Origin: Phoenix dactylifera
Taxonomy: Eukaryota; Streptophyta; Magnoliopsida; Arecales; Arecaceae
NCBI RefSeq assembly: GCF_009389715.1
Contig: NC_052401.1
Location: 2,406,843 to 2,470,842, forward strand
Direction of reading: 5' to 3'
DNA length: 64,000 nt
Below the pieces are notes generated by a model that saw nothing but the letters and a program-made list of their open reading frames with translations, ran no database searches and was not told the origin of the DNA. Of this stretch, positions 49,400-61,580 are shown piece after piece. Every line of letters begins with the position of its first letter. Position 1 is the stretch's first letter. A program made the translations under genes and the position numbers.

Positions 49400-52300
49400 G
49401 CAAAATCTGTTTTCTATCTTTTGCTTGTGTGCGTAGCGAAAAAGCTGGAACTTTGCTCTCCCTTTTTCCGTAAACAGCATCAGAACAATAGATGTCCAGA
49501 CTAACACCTGTAGTTAAATTGTCAATCTCTTACCCAATAAAATACCACCAACTTGATGGGTTGATAGAATATATTATATTTTTATTTTTACTGTTTGATA
49601 TTAATTTGTCAACATCATCAAATGACCAGATGTTAATATAATTGATGCATTTGTGATCCTCGGGATACATATTCAATATGCCAGAATCTTGCTGACGGTA
49701 AACTGAATTGTTAAGTCCATAGTGGATAAGAAAATTGCAACGTGGAAGGAAAAATTGAGAAATGCATTGCATCCTAGATTATACTCTAATACAATATCTG
49801 CTGAGAATAAAAAAGACAGATGTGTAAGATACATTTGCCCATATTCAATGATTTACTTGCCATTAAAATAAGATACCAAATTACCAGATGTGCTACCTAG
49901 TATATTAGTCAATGTAGCTGTTAGCTGCAAGTAAACTATGATATAGGATGCTGATTGCTTTTCCTGGCATGCTCATGTAGTCTATGCTGGTGTTGCTCGC
50001 TGGTTAGCCATTAGAGGAGCTCTTTTATCTACCTTCTTTCTTTGATTTCAACTTCGTCTTTATTGAGGTTTCTGTCTCAGCAATTCTTGTCCTTCAAAAC
50101 AAAATCTTGTAATAATTTATTCTATCTTTGAGGTTGTTTGTATCTGATAAAGCAAGAGGACCAAAGTCATCTTCTTCCTCTGATGGTGTGATATACTTTT
50201 GGGATATGCATTTCAGATGCATGGACCATATAAAATTATTTGGCCCTTTTCCAGATATATGACAAAACAGTTGCTATGTGCTAGCCTGTGACCCTTGAAA
50301 GGGGTGCAGATCATGACATTGCGACTTGCAAAGCAACTGATATTTCACTTTGTTCTAGGGATCTCTACAAAGATACCAATCCTAAGAATCTTGTATCTAC
50401 TGTTCGTTAAAAGGATCATGGCTTTATTATATTGTTGTCTGGATATACAGGCAGATGCATTGATCCAACTCCTCTCTGTAATCATATCTGAAGGATGCTT
50501 TGCTCAAGGGAGTTTTTCTTGACAGTGAGGCATTCAGCTCCCTGGTTTCCTCTTTTAATGTGGGCTCCTCGGATCGAAAAGAATTAGAAACAGCTCAATA
50601 CTGACATATGCATTTTAGACATATACGGTCATAATTCTTCTAGTAATCTGAGTCTGACTTATGCCTATAAGCTGTTCACTCACTTGCAAATATACAACTT
50701 GGTAAGCTGGCTGGAACAAGTGCAGGAAATTTCTCAATCAGGAGTGGGTGGTTCTGATCATTCTTGGAAGACTGGCTTTCCTCCAATTCCTCCATCTGTG
50801 GAAGGCTGTCATTTCTTGTTAAGACTATTAGAAATCAGTACCTCTCGGTTGTCTTGATCAAGGCTAGCTAGCATAAACAAGGGGTCAGCATGCAGGCCTA
50901 TTCGGCTGGGGCCGAAGTTATTGGCACTCATGGTTTCAGCAGGTGTAATCAGCTTGAATTGACTGCAGCACCAACAAAAATCGACATCTAATCAAAATGA
51001 TTTTGGCTTATGGTTATCATGATCGGTGGTTAGGCCTGCTGGTTGCTGCATGACTTTAGCTGTTAGGTGGGTGTGATGGTGCCACGGTTGCAGTCTTCTG
51101 CAACCTATGGTATTCTGCTATGGCAGCTGCTTGCATCTCCATGATTGAAATATTTCTTCCACAAGTGTACATGATGTTTGTTTTGACTTGAGTAAGACAC
51201 TTGTTTTACCATCAGATTATGTATGACAGCTGCTCAAGGTTAAAATTGGGAAAATAAAAATCATTTTTCTTATTTGTATGGAATCTGCTTCATTGATTTC
51301 AATGTCAACTTGTTTAAACATCTGTGAACTGAAACATATTAAATTTCAGTTGTTATCATGCCAATTGCTTAAACTGAAGCGTATGCAGATAAACTTTTTG
51401 CTGAAGGACAGAGGTTGTATCTTCCATGCGAGAGAATGGTTCCCGTCCCTTCATGCGAATCCACCACTGGATCGCGCAATGGTCACTTTGAGATCTATGC
51501 AGATGGAGGAATGAAGTATGAAGTGCTTTGAGATCTATGCGGGATGTGATCTAATAGTCAACATCAAGATCAATCATTCTTTTGCACGAAAGATACAACC
51601 TAAGCCCTTCGCCGTAAATGTTCCATGTTTCATGCCTTGCCATTAATTACCGATTTTCAGCAAGTTTCCTGAAGAGATATTCTGGTCTTTACCTTGTCAT
51701 ACTCTCTCTTCCCGGCCTTCAGCTTGTGATGGCTATCAAGGATCCATGACATGTACTTGGAGGTAACAACTTCCTATGTAAGAGATTTGCGGCATGAGTT
51801 GAAGGATGGATGCTACTCAAGGATCTCAAGTATTTACTTTCATAACATTGAAGATTATGCAAGAATAATGACATCAGAATCTAAAATAGTTAAGATTGTT
51901 TGCCATGGAGATGCAAGCAATTTGAAGTTGGAAAATTCGGTCATGTGTAAACCCTGCTAGCCGCTTAATTACTTCCTAATTAGATTTTGAATCTGATTAG
52001 AGTACAACGAGTATGGTTGTACGTATAGGTCATAGTGCAAGTATTCATGGAAGCTGATTGAATCCCCAAATGCCACGTCGACACCATGTCAAATGAGATA
52101 GCAACCATTTTGTTGGCATTCTTATGCGTAGGATAAAACAATCACTCACTCGTCTCCTCACCAGTCGGTGAGTCTTAATCATGGCATGTTCGGAAGCTGG
52201 TCCTGGCGTATGGTCATGGCCTGCGGCCAACCCTAAGCCTTCATGCAGCCATGCTCGTTTGTTCCACATCTTAGGTTTTCCTAGTACAGAAGACCCATGA

Positions 52301-52440
52301 CCGACATCTACTCATTTTGGATCATCCTTGTGCCTTCCAGTGGGCTTGACCTAAACTTCCAAGATGTATTTAATAGCCGATCCCTCCATTGATCAGACTA
52401 TAATTTTTAATCCTCATTTCCTGAGACAATTTCCTTAATT
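49400..52440. other. Gene-poor stretch, function not recognised
   Basis: No gene is supported. The segment 50707-50822 reads SWLEQVQEISQSGVGGSDHS and continues with a Pro-rich phrase on the plus strand, which looks coding-like but has no confirmed splice sites. The small frame at 51751-51960 shows no family features. Confidence 0.35.
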
Positions 52441-52471
52441 TCCTTGTCCATAATAACTATATATGCCTAAT

Positions 52472-52499
<28 letters not shown>
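52472..52499. repeat. (CA)n microsatellite
   Basis: Fourteen uninterrupted CA units. Confidence 0.95.
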
Positions 52500-52504
<5 letters not shown>

Positions 52505-52663
52505 TACATGGCTACAAATAACTATGCATATACATATATGAATGCATGCAGGAAAGTTACAACTACGTGTAGAGACAGTATATCTACGTGCAAAATCTAA
52601 TATGAATGTATCCAATATAAGCTCGTGTAAATATGTGCAGAATTAAAAATTGCATGCAATGGG

Positions 52664-52850
52664 CGAATAATCGTGGGTTAAAGCTCCGTACCGGGTGCTG
52701 AGCTATGTGCCCTCCCGCAGGGAACCATCCAAGGCATCGTACCAAAGGGACCTATCGAAGGGTCGAATAATCTCGTGTTAAACGCTATGCACCCTCCCTA
52801 CGTAACCCATCTTGAGTGCGTCCAAAGCGACCCCTAAGGGTGGGTGTCCC
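52664..52850. repeat. Imperfect tandem repeat of about 90 bp, two units
   Basis: Two adjacent blocks each begin GAATAATC.YG.GTTAAA, pass through TATG.(G)CACCCTCCC/GCCCTCCC and CCATC..., and end near GGGACC/GCGACC...AAGGGT. They are GC-richer than the surroundings. The origin is unknown. Confidence 0.5.
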
Positions 52851-52859
52851 ACAGATATT

Positions 52860-55800
52860 ATTCCAGGTTAAAAACGTTACCTTTTTTGGGGGCCGGGCAG
52901 GTGGAGCCTTGCCGAAAGAGAGCCAGCTCGCCAAAACTTTTAGGAGCCCCACATTGAGGTCAGCTTCCAGCAATCACACGTTTGTGTTATGGATGCTAAG
53001 TTTTGTCCTAGAAGAAAACCTTTTGTGCTTACGAAAAGTGGCACAAGAGGTAGTCAAATGGAGCAGCCCTAGCAGCCTTTGTATACTAGGTTTTCAACTT
53101 AAGTTTTGTTAAAATAAGTGACATCTTCCTACTATTACACTATCCGATGGAGATTTGGTAAGATGGTTGTAGTTTGCAGGAGAAAATATTAGATGAATTA
53201 GATCCACTTTGGACTTGGAATGAAATGAATCTATCTAATAATTTCATCCTAAGATAAAATGAATCCTATCTAGGATGGTTTTATCCTAGATTAATGGTAG
53301 GCCCGATCCGCCTAATAATTTTTTAGCTTGTAGGAGAAAGAAACATGCAACTATTTAAGTTAGAAGTGCAACACTAATTCTATTACTGCCGCATCGATCA
53401 CAAGCCACTTCTCTCTTTTCAATATCTTGTTCGGAAATATGATGATGAAGAAAAATTTAGAGCACCCATTCCACATGTCTAGCCTTCCAATGCAATGCTG
53501 AAGGTATAATCCTCCTGGATGAGAGTTTTATTGTCAAAAAAAGTTTTTTTTTAAAAAAAAAAGAAGGAATGAATGATCACGTAAAGGAGAAGGAAAAAAC
53601 TTCTTAGATATTTTTACTTGTAAAGATGAGGTTACATGCGAAAAAGATGGCATGACAAAATGATAGCAGGACAAACCAAGTTAGATGTGGTGACACCTCT
53701 ACGTGTACTCTTACATCTTTGTTTCAGCCACCTGTCTTTTTTTTTGAAAAGACTGACAAGGTGATGGACAGCAGAATTCTGCCCGCTCTGGTGCTCTTCG
53801 CCCAGCCCTGCCCTACTCTTCGTAGGACGCATCAAACCTGTGACCACAGCTACAGCTGAGATCAACAGCCCTTCTGAAAAGAAAGGCCCAGTGGAACCAA
53901 TTCATCCAGTTTCAGTTCTTCTAGGAGTAAGCCTGAGAGAATAATCATCTCCCTCTGCATGAAGAATGAGCCACAAAGTTCTTGTGTGCGTACAGAAGCA
54001 CAGATGCTTCTTATCCAGTTGGATTGGTCTCTGAAGTGGAACGCTTTCCAATTACCGGTCCCATGAGAACCAACCAAAGAGATAAAGTTTGATGCGTTCG
54101 GATGGGCATATATCTTGGATGTATGCAAATATGATATGATTTCCATATTTTATTATTTTAGAGGAAGCGCAGCGTTTTTAAAGAGAAATATTTTTGATGG
54201 TACAAATTGTTCTACAGAAGATATTTCTGTGCACAAGGTTCCTGCCACTCTAGAATTTAGAGTCCACTGCATGTTACCCACGGAGCGCTTGCTTGAATAG
54301 CAGCCAACTGAAGAAGAAAAAAAAACTTCAAGAGTTACAAGTATATTTCAAATCACCAACCTAGAAAATAACATTATAGTGAAGGTGTTGTACTCAAGCA
54401 AGCATATGATCCTATAATAAGCTAAGGGAATAACTGAACAAATCACCGTTCCCTGAAACCATGGAGTTACTTCGAGTCGTTAATTAATTAAAAGATTATG
54501 AATTTTTTGATTATACTATCAAACATTACTATGTTCATGCTTTATACAAAACATTCCTGTAGCACACCATAAAGAATCAAAATTGTAAAGTGGGTTTGAA
54601 AACAAAAGCTTAATGACTTCAGCCAACTAGACTTGGTTTTTCTGGCTGGCACCTCCCTCTCCTAGGCATGCCTAAAGGAGCGGTTCCAGGATTAAACTTA
54701 GAAAATAATGTTTTCATAATTTTATTATTTATTTAATACTTTTATTTTTCATCACTGTTGATGTGTGGTGAATTTTTTTTATTTATCAAAATAACAATTC
54801 TTATTAAAGTTTATGAGAGAGAAAAGAAGAGTGAAGGAGGGGACTCTCGCTTGTCCTTTTATTTTCATTCGGATGGTGACCGCCTTGCCGGGCTCAGAAC
54901 ACATAAATAAGATCAAAGAAATATGACGTTTAACACACAGAGAGCCATTTAAAATGAATAGTAACCTAGCCGAGTTGCAAGTTTATTGGCCTCATATAGC
55001 TTAAACATAGAAAAAATAATTTCACGTAGGCATGCTGTCAAATTCTACATCCACTCAAAATTGGCTTGGTCCAGAGTACAAAATTGTTGAGTGTGATTAA
55101 TTTTGGCAGCAATGATCGGCTTTGTTAATAATCATAGAAATCATTTTTTTTAGGAATAATAACCACCAATCATAAAAATGAATCAACCAGGATTGATTGC
55201 GCACTCAAATAAGAGAAATTATTTGAAAAAATAATGGAAACAAAACTAATGAATAGAATAATCAATCCATTAGTACAACAGTAGTAAATCTTTTCATTAA
55301 GACATAATGAGAGTGGCCTAATTCAATTCTGGAAATATCCCATTTTTCAATATGACAAGAAATATGTATATGGATAATATAAAGGAAACCTAAAAAGTAA
55401 TTAACTTCATGAGTAATTTGTACATAATTATGCTTGTCCTTGCCGATAGAAACTGTGTCAAAAAATCTCAGGTTTTTTTTTTTTTTTTTGTCCCTCAAGA
55501 AGAAGTTGGCGATGGTGTCAAAAAGCTAACTAGAAGTGGAAGCACAAGTCAGAGTAAGGTATAGAGCATGCACAACTATTCAAGGTAAGAAGCTCATCAC
55601 AAGTCAATTATAAAAATTGCTAGCCTTATATATTTCCTGCAAATTGTTAGCCTTATATATTTCCTACTCATGGAACTTGCATGATGGCATAAAAATCGCC
55701 CATCCAAACTCGATAACAACCAGTAAAGACAGACAATATTTACTTTCAATTATACATACACATCAACATATATATATAATATCTATTATTATGTAATGTA

Positions 55801-56880
55801 ATTTATTTGAGGGCTACACTGGATGCCTTTGGATTTCATATTATTGCAAGTGCCACCGCAGGTCTATCTATCTATTGGATGGTTTACAATAATGAGGATC
55901 ATTGCTAGTTTTATTTTACAAGAATTTTTATTCTTATCCTTTAGTAATGATAAATCTTATTCTTATCCTTTAGTAGTGATAATTTTTATCCTTATTTTTT
56001 AGTGGGTGTTGAATTTGAATGAGAATCAAACAATCTATTTAAAAAGAAGTGCCTCTTGTAGCTTGAGAAAAGAAGAGTAGCTTGAAAAGAGAAAGAAAAA
56101 GAGAGCAAGAGTTGCTCTCTTTTTTTCCAGCATTTTTTTTTCTGTTATTTGTTTGTTACTTGTTCTATATCTAAGGTAGCATGCCATTCTACATAAATTA
56201 TACCATCTGAACATGAGAGTATTATTTATTAAATTAATCATAGATTTTAATTTTCCTCCGACATAATTAAACTTAGTTAATAACATTTTTCTCGCAAACA
56301 TTTTACTCTCTCCTACCTTCCATTCACTAGACCCTCCTCTGATCTTTTTAAGCGGAAGCAGGAGTTCCAACAAACAGCATTCCATGTTTATGTTTTCTAA
56401 AAACAACAACAACAAAAAAATATCCAGAAAGGATGCCTATGGTGCAAGAAATTCTAGAAAATAAAGGCTCATGGCAATCGACGGTGCAATAGGCCATGTG
56501 AGCGGGAACAAAACACTGGCTCCTCTCCTGCATGACGTCGACGCTTATGAGCCCGTGACAAGACCCCGCCCGCAAGTTCCTCGTGCCCATATTCCCCCAT
56601 GTGGGGCCCCAACCATGTGCCTTCCCCTGGATAGCAACCGCATGCCCAAATATAAAACCAACCACATGATCAACCAGACCATGCCGTATCCCTACCTTGC
56701 TTATCCTTGTCCCTTTGTCCCTGTCAAAGCAGGGCTTGCCCTGGCCCTAGGCCACCCGATCATATGATGGCCTCCTATACCAGATCTATGCAGAGCCCGA
56801 GGACAACGGAGTAGGAGATCATGTGTGCCTACCTGGCATACTATATATAGCTGGATAGGAATGTCCGGATGTTCGACCAC
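52860..56880. other. Gene-poor AT-rich stretch
   Basis: No gene is supported. Short direct repeats occur at 55617-55668 (two units with GCCTTATATATTTCCT) and about 55925-56005 (three units with TTCTTATCCTTTAGT). A T-run lies at about 55472-55489. The GC-richer blocks at 53750-54110 and 56465-56800 may be transposon pieces. Confidence 0.35.
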
Positions 56881-57059
56881 AGACGGGAGTTACCGAGGTG
56901 CATTGTAGATAGAGCCTTCCGTCAAGCTACCGTGACTATTAGGACTACTATGACGGTTCCATCTAGGATGGCTAGGGATATTTGGGACTCCTCTTATGCT
57001 GATTCAGCACCCAGGTTCGTCCTTATTTTCTAAGAGCTCCCACTCTTCGACCATCTTAA

Positions 57060-57440
57060 GGTAAACTTTAACGGGAGTGCTACTGGTGATGGAGACAGAG
57101 CAGTTTGAGTTTTGTGATCAAAAGTCATGACTCACAGATTATAGCTGCGAGCGGGCGACGCACTAATAGGCTAACAGGTATAGGGGTGAACTCAGGGCAG
57201 CATGGGAAGGTATTTCCTATGCGAGGAGGAGGCTGAGGGTGGAGCGTATCATCCTCGAGGAAGATTCGACCATGGTAATCGGTTGGATACGTGAGGAGGG
57301 GCGGAGGAGGGATGGACATCCTCTACTCGACTTCATTCGGTGGATGGTGCGAGATTGCAGTGATTTTCAGACAGTGCATATGTATTGGGAGGTGAACAGG
57401 CCGTCAACTGAGTCGCTTTCTATACAACACAACACTCTAA
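57060..57440 (+). mobile_element. LINE-type RNase H remnant
   Basis: The plus strand shows VNFNGSATGDG near 57063, then in other frames ASGRRTNRLTG, and from 57239 ERIILEEDSTMVIGWIREEG, HPLLDFIRWMVRDC and QTVHMYWEVNRPS. These are the consecutive strands of the RNase H domain found at the end of plant LINE polyproteins (DGS, E-DS..VI, HVYREAN). At least two frame changes and stops are present. Confidence 0.6.
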
Positions 57441-58319
57441 GGAGGTCCTCTAGACACACTGGGAGGTTCCTCCTTCACAATTATGCCAGATTGTAGCCCA
57501 TGATTCTGTTGGCTGCACCTACACCAAAGTAAAGTGAGCATCCGTTATACCAAAACTTGAAGACTTCAACCCAACTCAATCAAGTTCGGTGGTGATGACT
57601 CCAACTACACTATTGGTGACATCTTATGCACGTATTTATTAAAGGTATAGATTTATGGATATATATTACTGGTGAGAAGAAGCATCTTAGTGATAATAAT
57701 ATTGCTAAACTTGAAGAATGGGACATGGATAATAACAAAATTATCACCTAGTTTCTAACACCAGGCATCCCACCGTCAGTATAAACTTGAAATGGATATT
57801 AGGTACCATTCTGAGATGTCACTAGTCTAGGATCATTTAGGTACCTTAAATGCTCTGATTTACTATAAGCTATATGAGTAGACTCCACTTGTGCAATTTA
57901 TAGCGGCATTTCAAGATGACTTCAAGTATGTCCGAGCTTCTATTTCGTACTGGCATCCACTGTCTGCATTAGATTCGGCACTATTCGAACTTATGGTGGA
58001 AGAAATCTGGAGAGGCACTTTTCTTATTGCTTCATTCGAAGAAGATTCTATTCATGCTCCCGCCACTAAATTTGCTGGTAGTTCTTATCTTCTTGTTGGC
58101 TGGCTGTCGAGCACGTGTTGATCTATTCCAACTTCAATGCAATTACTGCAAGCAACTAGCTAGGAGCCTTGGACACATGAAATTTGATCGTCCTGTCATA
58201 AAGTAGAAAAGCAAATCCCCTCCTTAGGTCTCACAGCTACAGTGACACCAATTGACAAGACACCACCTTTCATTGATATACTTGACTACAAACTGAGGTT
58301 CAGGAGATGATTCAACGAG

Positions 58320-58652
58320 CACCCTTTAGTTTGGTAGCAAGGAGGCTTGGACTCCACCCGAGTTGTCCGGATTCGAAACGCACGGGCGTCGATCAAATCA
58401 GAAGACCGCATGCTTCACGCCCGGATGGCTCTGTGTGGATATGCTTTTCTTCCATCATTACTGAAGTGGCGCTGGGGTGACGTACTTACACGTGGATAGT
58501 CCAGTGAAGTTTCCCACGAGTTGGAGAGAGCACGCAGAAACTTGCGATCTACATCGAACATTTTCTGGTGGAAGGGGGCCTAGTGGAGGCCGCTACGCGG
58601 GTGGGGTTTTGCCCCTCCCCCACCCCTCCTATTTTTTACCAAAAAAAAAAAC
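58320..58652 (+). mobile_element. Possible SINE inserted in the Copia remnant
   Basis: A-box-like TAGCAAGGAGGCTTGG (58336) and B-box-like GTCCGGATTCGAAAC (58365) are followed by a C-rich stretch and an A-run at about 58641-58651. AGCACCCTTTAG before and AGCACACTTAG after may be a decayed target duplication. The Copia protease text resumes right after it. Confidence 0.4.
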
Positions 58653-60423
58653 AAGCACACTTAGATTTTGGTACTACTGCTGTTGCTTCGTCCGCCTTGC
58701 AGATACTTAGGCTTATTGACTCTAGGGTTTCCAATTGCATAACCTTCTATTTTAATTTGTTTGATACTATCAAGAATGTTCAGCCCTCCTACGTTCCCGT
58801 TGCTGATGGTTCGACCATATCTGCTAGTCGGATTGGTTCTCTCCATACTCCTTTGAACCATCTATCAATTTCTAATTAATATCATTTTTGTACCAAAACT
58901 TTCGATGAATTTAATATATGTCGGGAGTTTTCTATAGGACAATTTGATAGGGAAGCAACTTAGGACAGGCCGTAAAGTGGCAAGACTATTTCTTATAGAG
59001 AAACTTAATGTTCTTAGTTAATCTGTCACTATTCATGCTGCTAGCTCTAGTTATTCAACTTCTTTGCCTTGGTGGAATAGGTTAGGTCATGCGTCTTTCT
59101 CTAGGTTGTGCTATATGATAGTAAATCTTCAGAATATGCTGTCGAAAGTAATCTCTCCACATTGAATAGTTTTGAACTATATATTGCGCCCGATCCCAAC
59201 AGTGATCCATTCACCCCGAGCCTTGTTATCCAGAGCGAGAACGACGCCCACCCAAACACGTTCAGGATTATCATGAGCATAGTCTTATCATGATGCAGTT
59301 TGTGATCCCAATCAAAAATTTGGCTGTGGCAGAAGAAGAATTATATGCTCTACAAAGTACCAAAACCTCAGATCTTGTTAAGTTGGCACATAGAAAATCA
59401 GTTGTTGGTTGTAGGTGGATATATAAAATCAAGAGAATTACAGATGGATTGATTGAATGATAAAAAGCCTCTTAGCTTGTAGTGGGTAGTTTATGAAGAG
59501 AACTTCACTCTTGTAGCTACTATGACTACTATTCAAGCTCTTATTGTAGTAGCTTTAATATAAAAGGTGGCCTTTATACCAGATGGATCTCAAAAATGCA
59601 TTCTTGAATGGTGAACTCCAAGAATCAGCATGCATGAGTCCCCTAGGTCCATCTCATCAGGCAAATCAAGTTTGCAAGCTTTGCTGTGCCCCATACAGAT
59701 TGAAGCAGGGACCTCATGGTTAGTCTGCAGAGTTTTAATAGTACACCATCGCATACTGCTTTTTTTCGAAGCTCGTATAACTTTGCTCTTTTTATTCACA
59801 ATACAACCAAAGAATGAGTTTACTTTTATCCTATGTTAATAATATGATCCTTAAAGGAAGTGATCTTAATGGGTATACATGCCACACGATGCTACCTAAA
59901 CAAATGCTTTTAAATTAAGAACTTATAAGGTCCTAAAAGTACTTTTTTTGGGGATTGAAGTTCAAAATACAACTCAACGATATTTTCTCTCTTAAATGAA
60001 ATGTGCTTTAGATATTATGAGCTGGCTTGGCTGATAACAAAGTTGTTGATACATCACTTGAGTATAATTTTAAATGTCGATCCGCTGATAAATCTATTCT
60101 TTCAAAGCCTACATTACATCAACAACTTGTCGGGAGCCCTTCGGAGTTTGCACCATAGGGCAAAATTTCCCATCTTATCTTGTACTTTTCAAATTGTTGT
60201 CTTGCTCTTCAGAGTTTGCACCATAAAGCACACTTCGACATGAAATAGGCTAATGATGTTCAATATTACCGATGCACTGCTGGTTTTTGCATCTATCTGG
60301 ATGGTTCCTTAATTTCATTGATAAGAAAAAAGCAATTAGTTGTTGTTCATTTTTTACAGGAAGCAGAGTATAGAGCATTACTAACATTATTTCTAAAATT
60401 ATTTAGTTGTGGTGATAAGGATT

Positions 60424-60990
60424 CGTGCAGGCATGTGTTTAGTCTCACATCGGTTATTTGTTGGGTAGATCTTGGATACTTATACAAGATCATGGAACCC
60501 AAATAATACCTTCCGGCTAGCTTTTTTAGGTGAGGTCTTGGGTTATTATAAATGGTATCAGAGTGGACCTGATCATAATCTTTGTGGACTAGAGAATACT
60601 GCAGTATGGGTTCATTGGAGCTTACTACGGGCTGTCGTTGTGCTTGTGATTAGATTTGAATGGATTTAAACTCTTATCCTGACGAGGACATAAGAGCTTA
60701 AATGGAAAAAGTATGTGAAGACCTGGGCGGGCGTGTGTTTAGTCCCATATTGGTTATTCGTTGGGTAGATCTTGGATACTTATAAATGATCAAAAAATTT
60801 AAATAATACTTTTTGGCTAGCCTTTTTGGATGAGGCCCTGGATTGTTACAAATGGTATCAACGCGAACCTGATCCATAATTTTTGTGGACTAGGGAACAT
60901 TGCAGCACAAATTTGTTTGGGGCTGACCACAGGCTGATCATGGCGTTTGTGATTAGATTTGAATGGATTTAAACTCTTATCTTTTTGAGT
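60424..60990. repeat. Tandem LTR-like units of about 290 bp with a Met primer site
   Basis: Two diverged units (about 60424-60705 and 60725-60990) share TGTGTTTAGTC.CA.AT.GG, GGGTAGATCTTGGATACTTA, AATGGTATCA and GATTAGATTTGAATGGATTT. Unit 1 keeps TGGTATCAGAG (60552-60562), the initiator-Met primer-site sequence. This suggests fragments of a short TRIM-like LTR element that expanded in tandem. Confidence 0.45.
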
Positions 60991-61487
60991 GAGGTACTGG
61001 ATTGTTGCAAAGTTGCGTCCACTCCGCCGACCCTCTCACAAGAGTGCCGTTCAAATTGTACGCACGAAGCACATTTAAATAGTCTTACTATGTGTGAGAC
61101 TTTCGTTTCCTTAAGACACAATTACATTACCCTGCAACTTATAGATTTGTGTAATACAAATGCCTGATTTTGTTTCCCGCTCGTCAAACTTCAGCTACTC
61201 TCACATGGTCGTATCGAGCATTTTTGTTTGAGGGGGGAAGGATCCCAACTTCAAGAGCCAAGGAAAGTATCCTAAGAGCCATATCTGCGCGCAATAATTG
61301 TCTTACCATGTTCGCCTCTTCATCTTGTTGAGCATGATATGATGCCTTTTCTAGCTGATCCCTCATAGCTCGATTTGTTTGATATGCTGCTTTTATAATT
61401 GATTATAATTTATATGCCATTTATTATTTATCCCTCTATCATTTATTCTACAGGTTGTATTCTAAATTTTGTTTATTCGTGCATCTG

Positions 61488-61496
61488 TATAAATAG
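61488..61496 (+). promoter_or_regulatory. TATA box of the CYP94C-like gene
   Basis: TATAAATAG lies 93 bases before the ATG at 61581, followed by an A-rich leader with CTCAT repeats. The position is right for a plant core promoter. Confidence 0.7.
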
Positions 61497-61580
61497 AAGG
61501 TTACTCAAGAATACAGATCAGATCAAAATTTTCATCTCATCTCATCTCATACCACCAATCACCATACCAAGCAAAGAACA

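Larger units (their letters stand above)
57540..61180 (+). mobile_element. Ty1-Copia remnant, broken, with insertions
   Basis: Pieces of a Copia polyprotein occur in order. Gag-like text lies at about 57600-58030, protease-like text (…FNLFDTIKNVQPSYVPVADGS) at about 58720-58880, a pre-integrase piece (PWWNRLGHASFSRL) near 59070, and reverse transcriptase (VVGCRWIYKIKRITDG near 59400; APYRLKQGPHG-type and YFLGIEVQ-type text to about 59980). RNase H-like EAEYRAL appears near 60365 and a tail similar to RTKHI near 61055. The integrase catalytic part is missing. The copy is old and has many breaks. A SINE-like piece (58320-58652) and a tandem LTR-like block (60424-60990) interrupt it. Its own LTRs were not identified. 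Confidence 0.75.

Noticed and set aside
51751-51960. 69-residue open frame
   Set aside because: It is short, has no recognised domain or supporting signals, and can be explained by chance.
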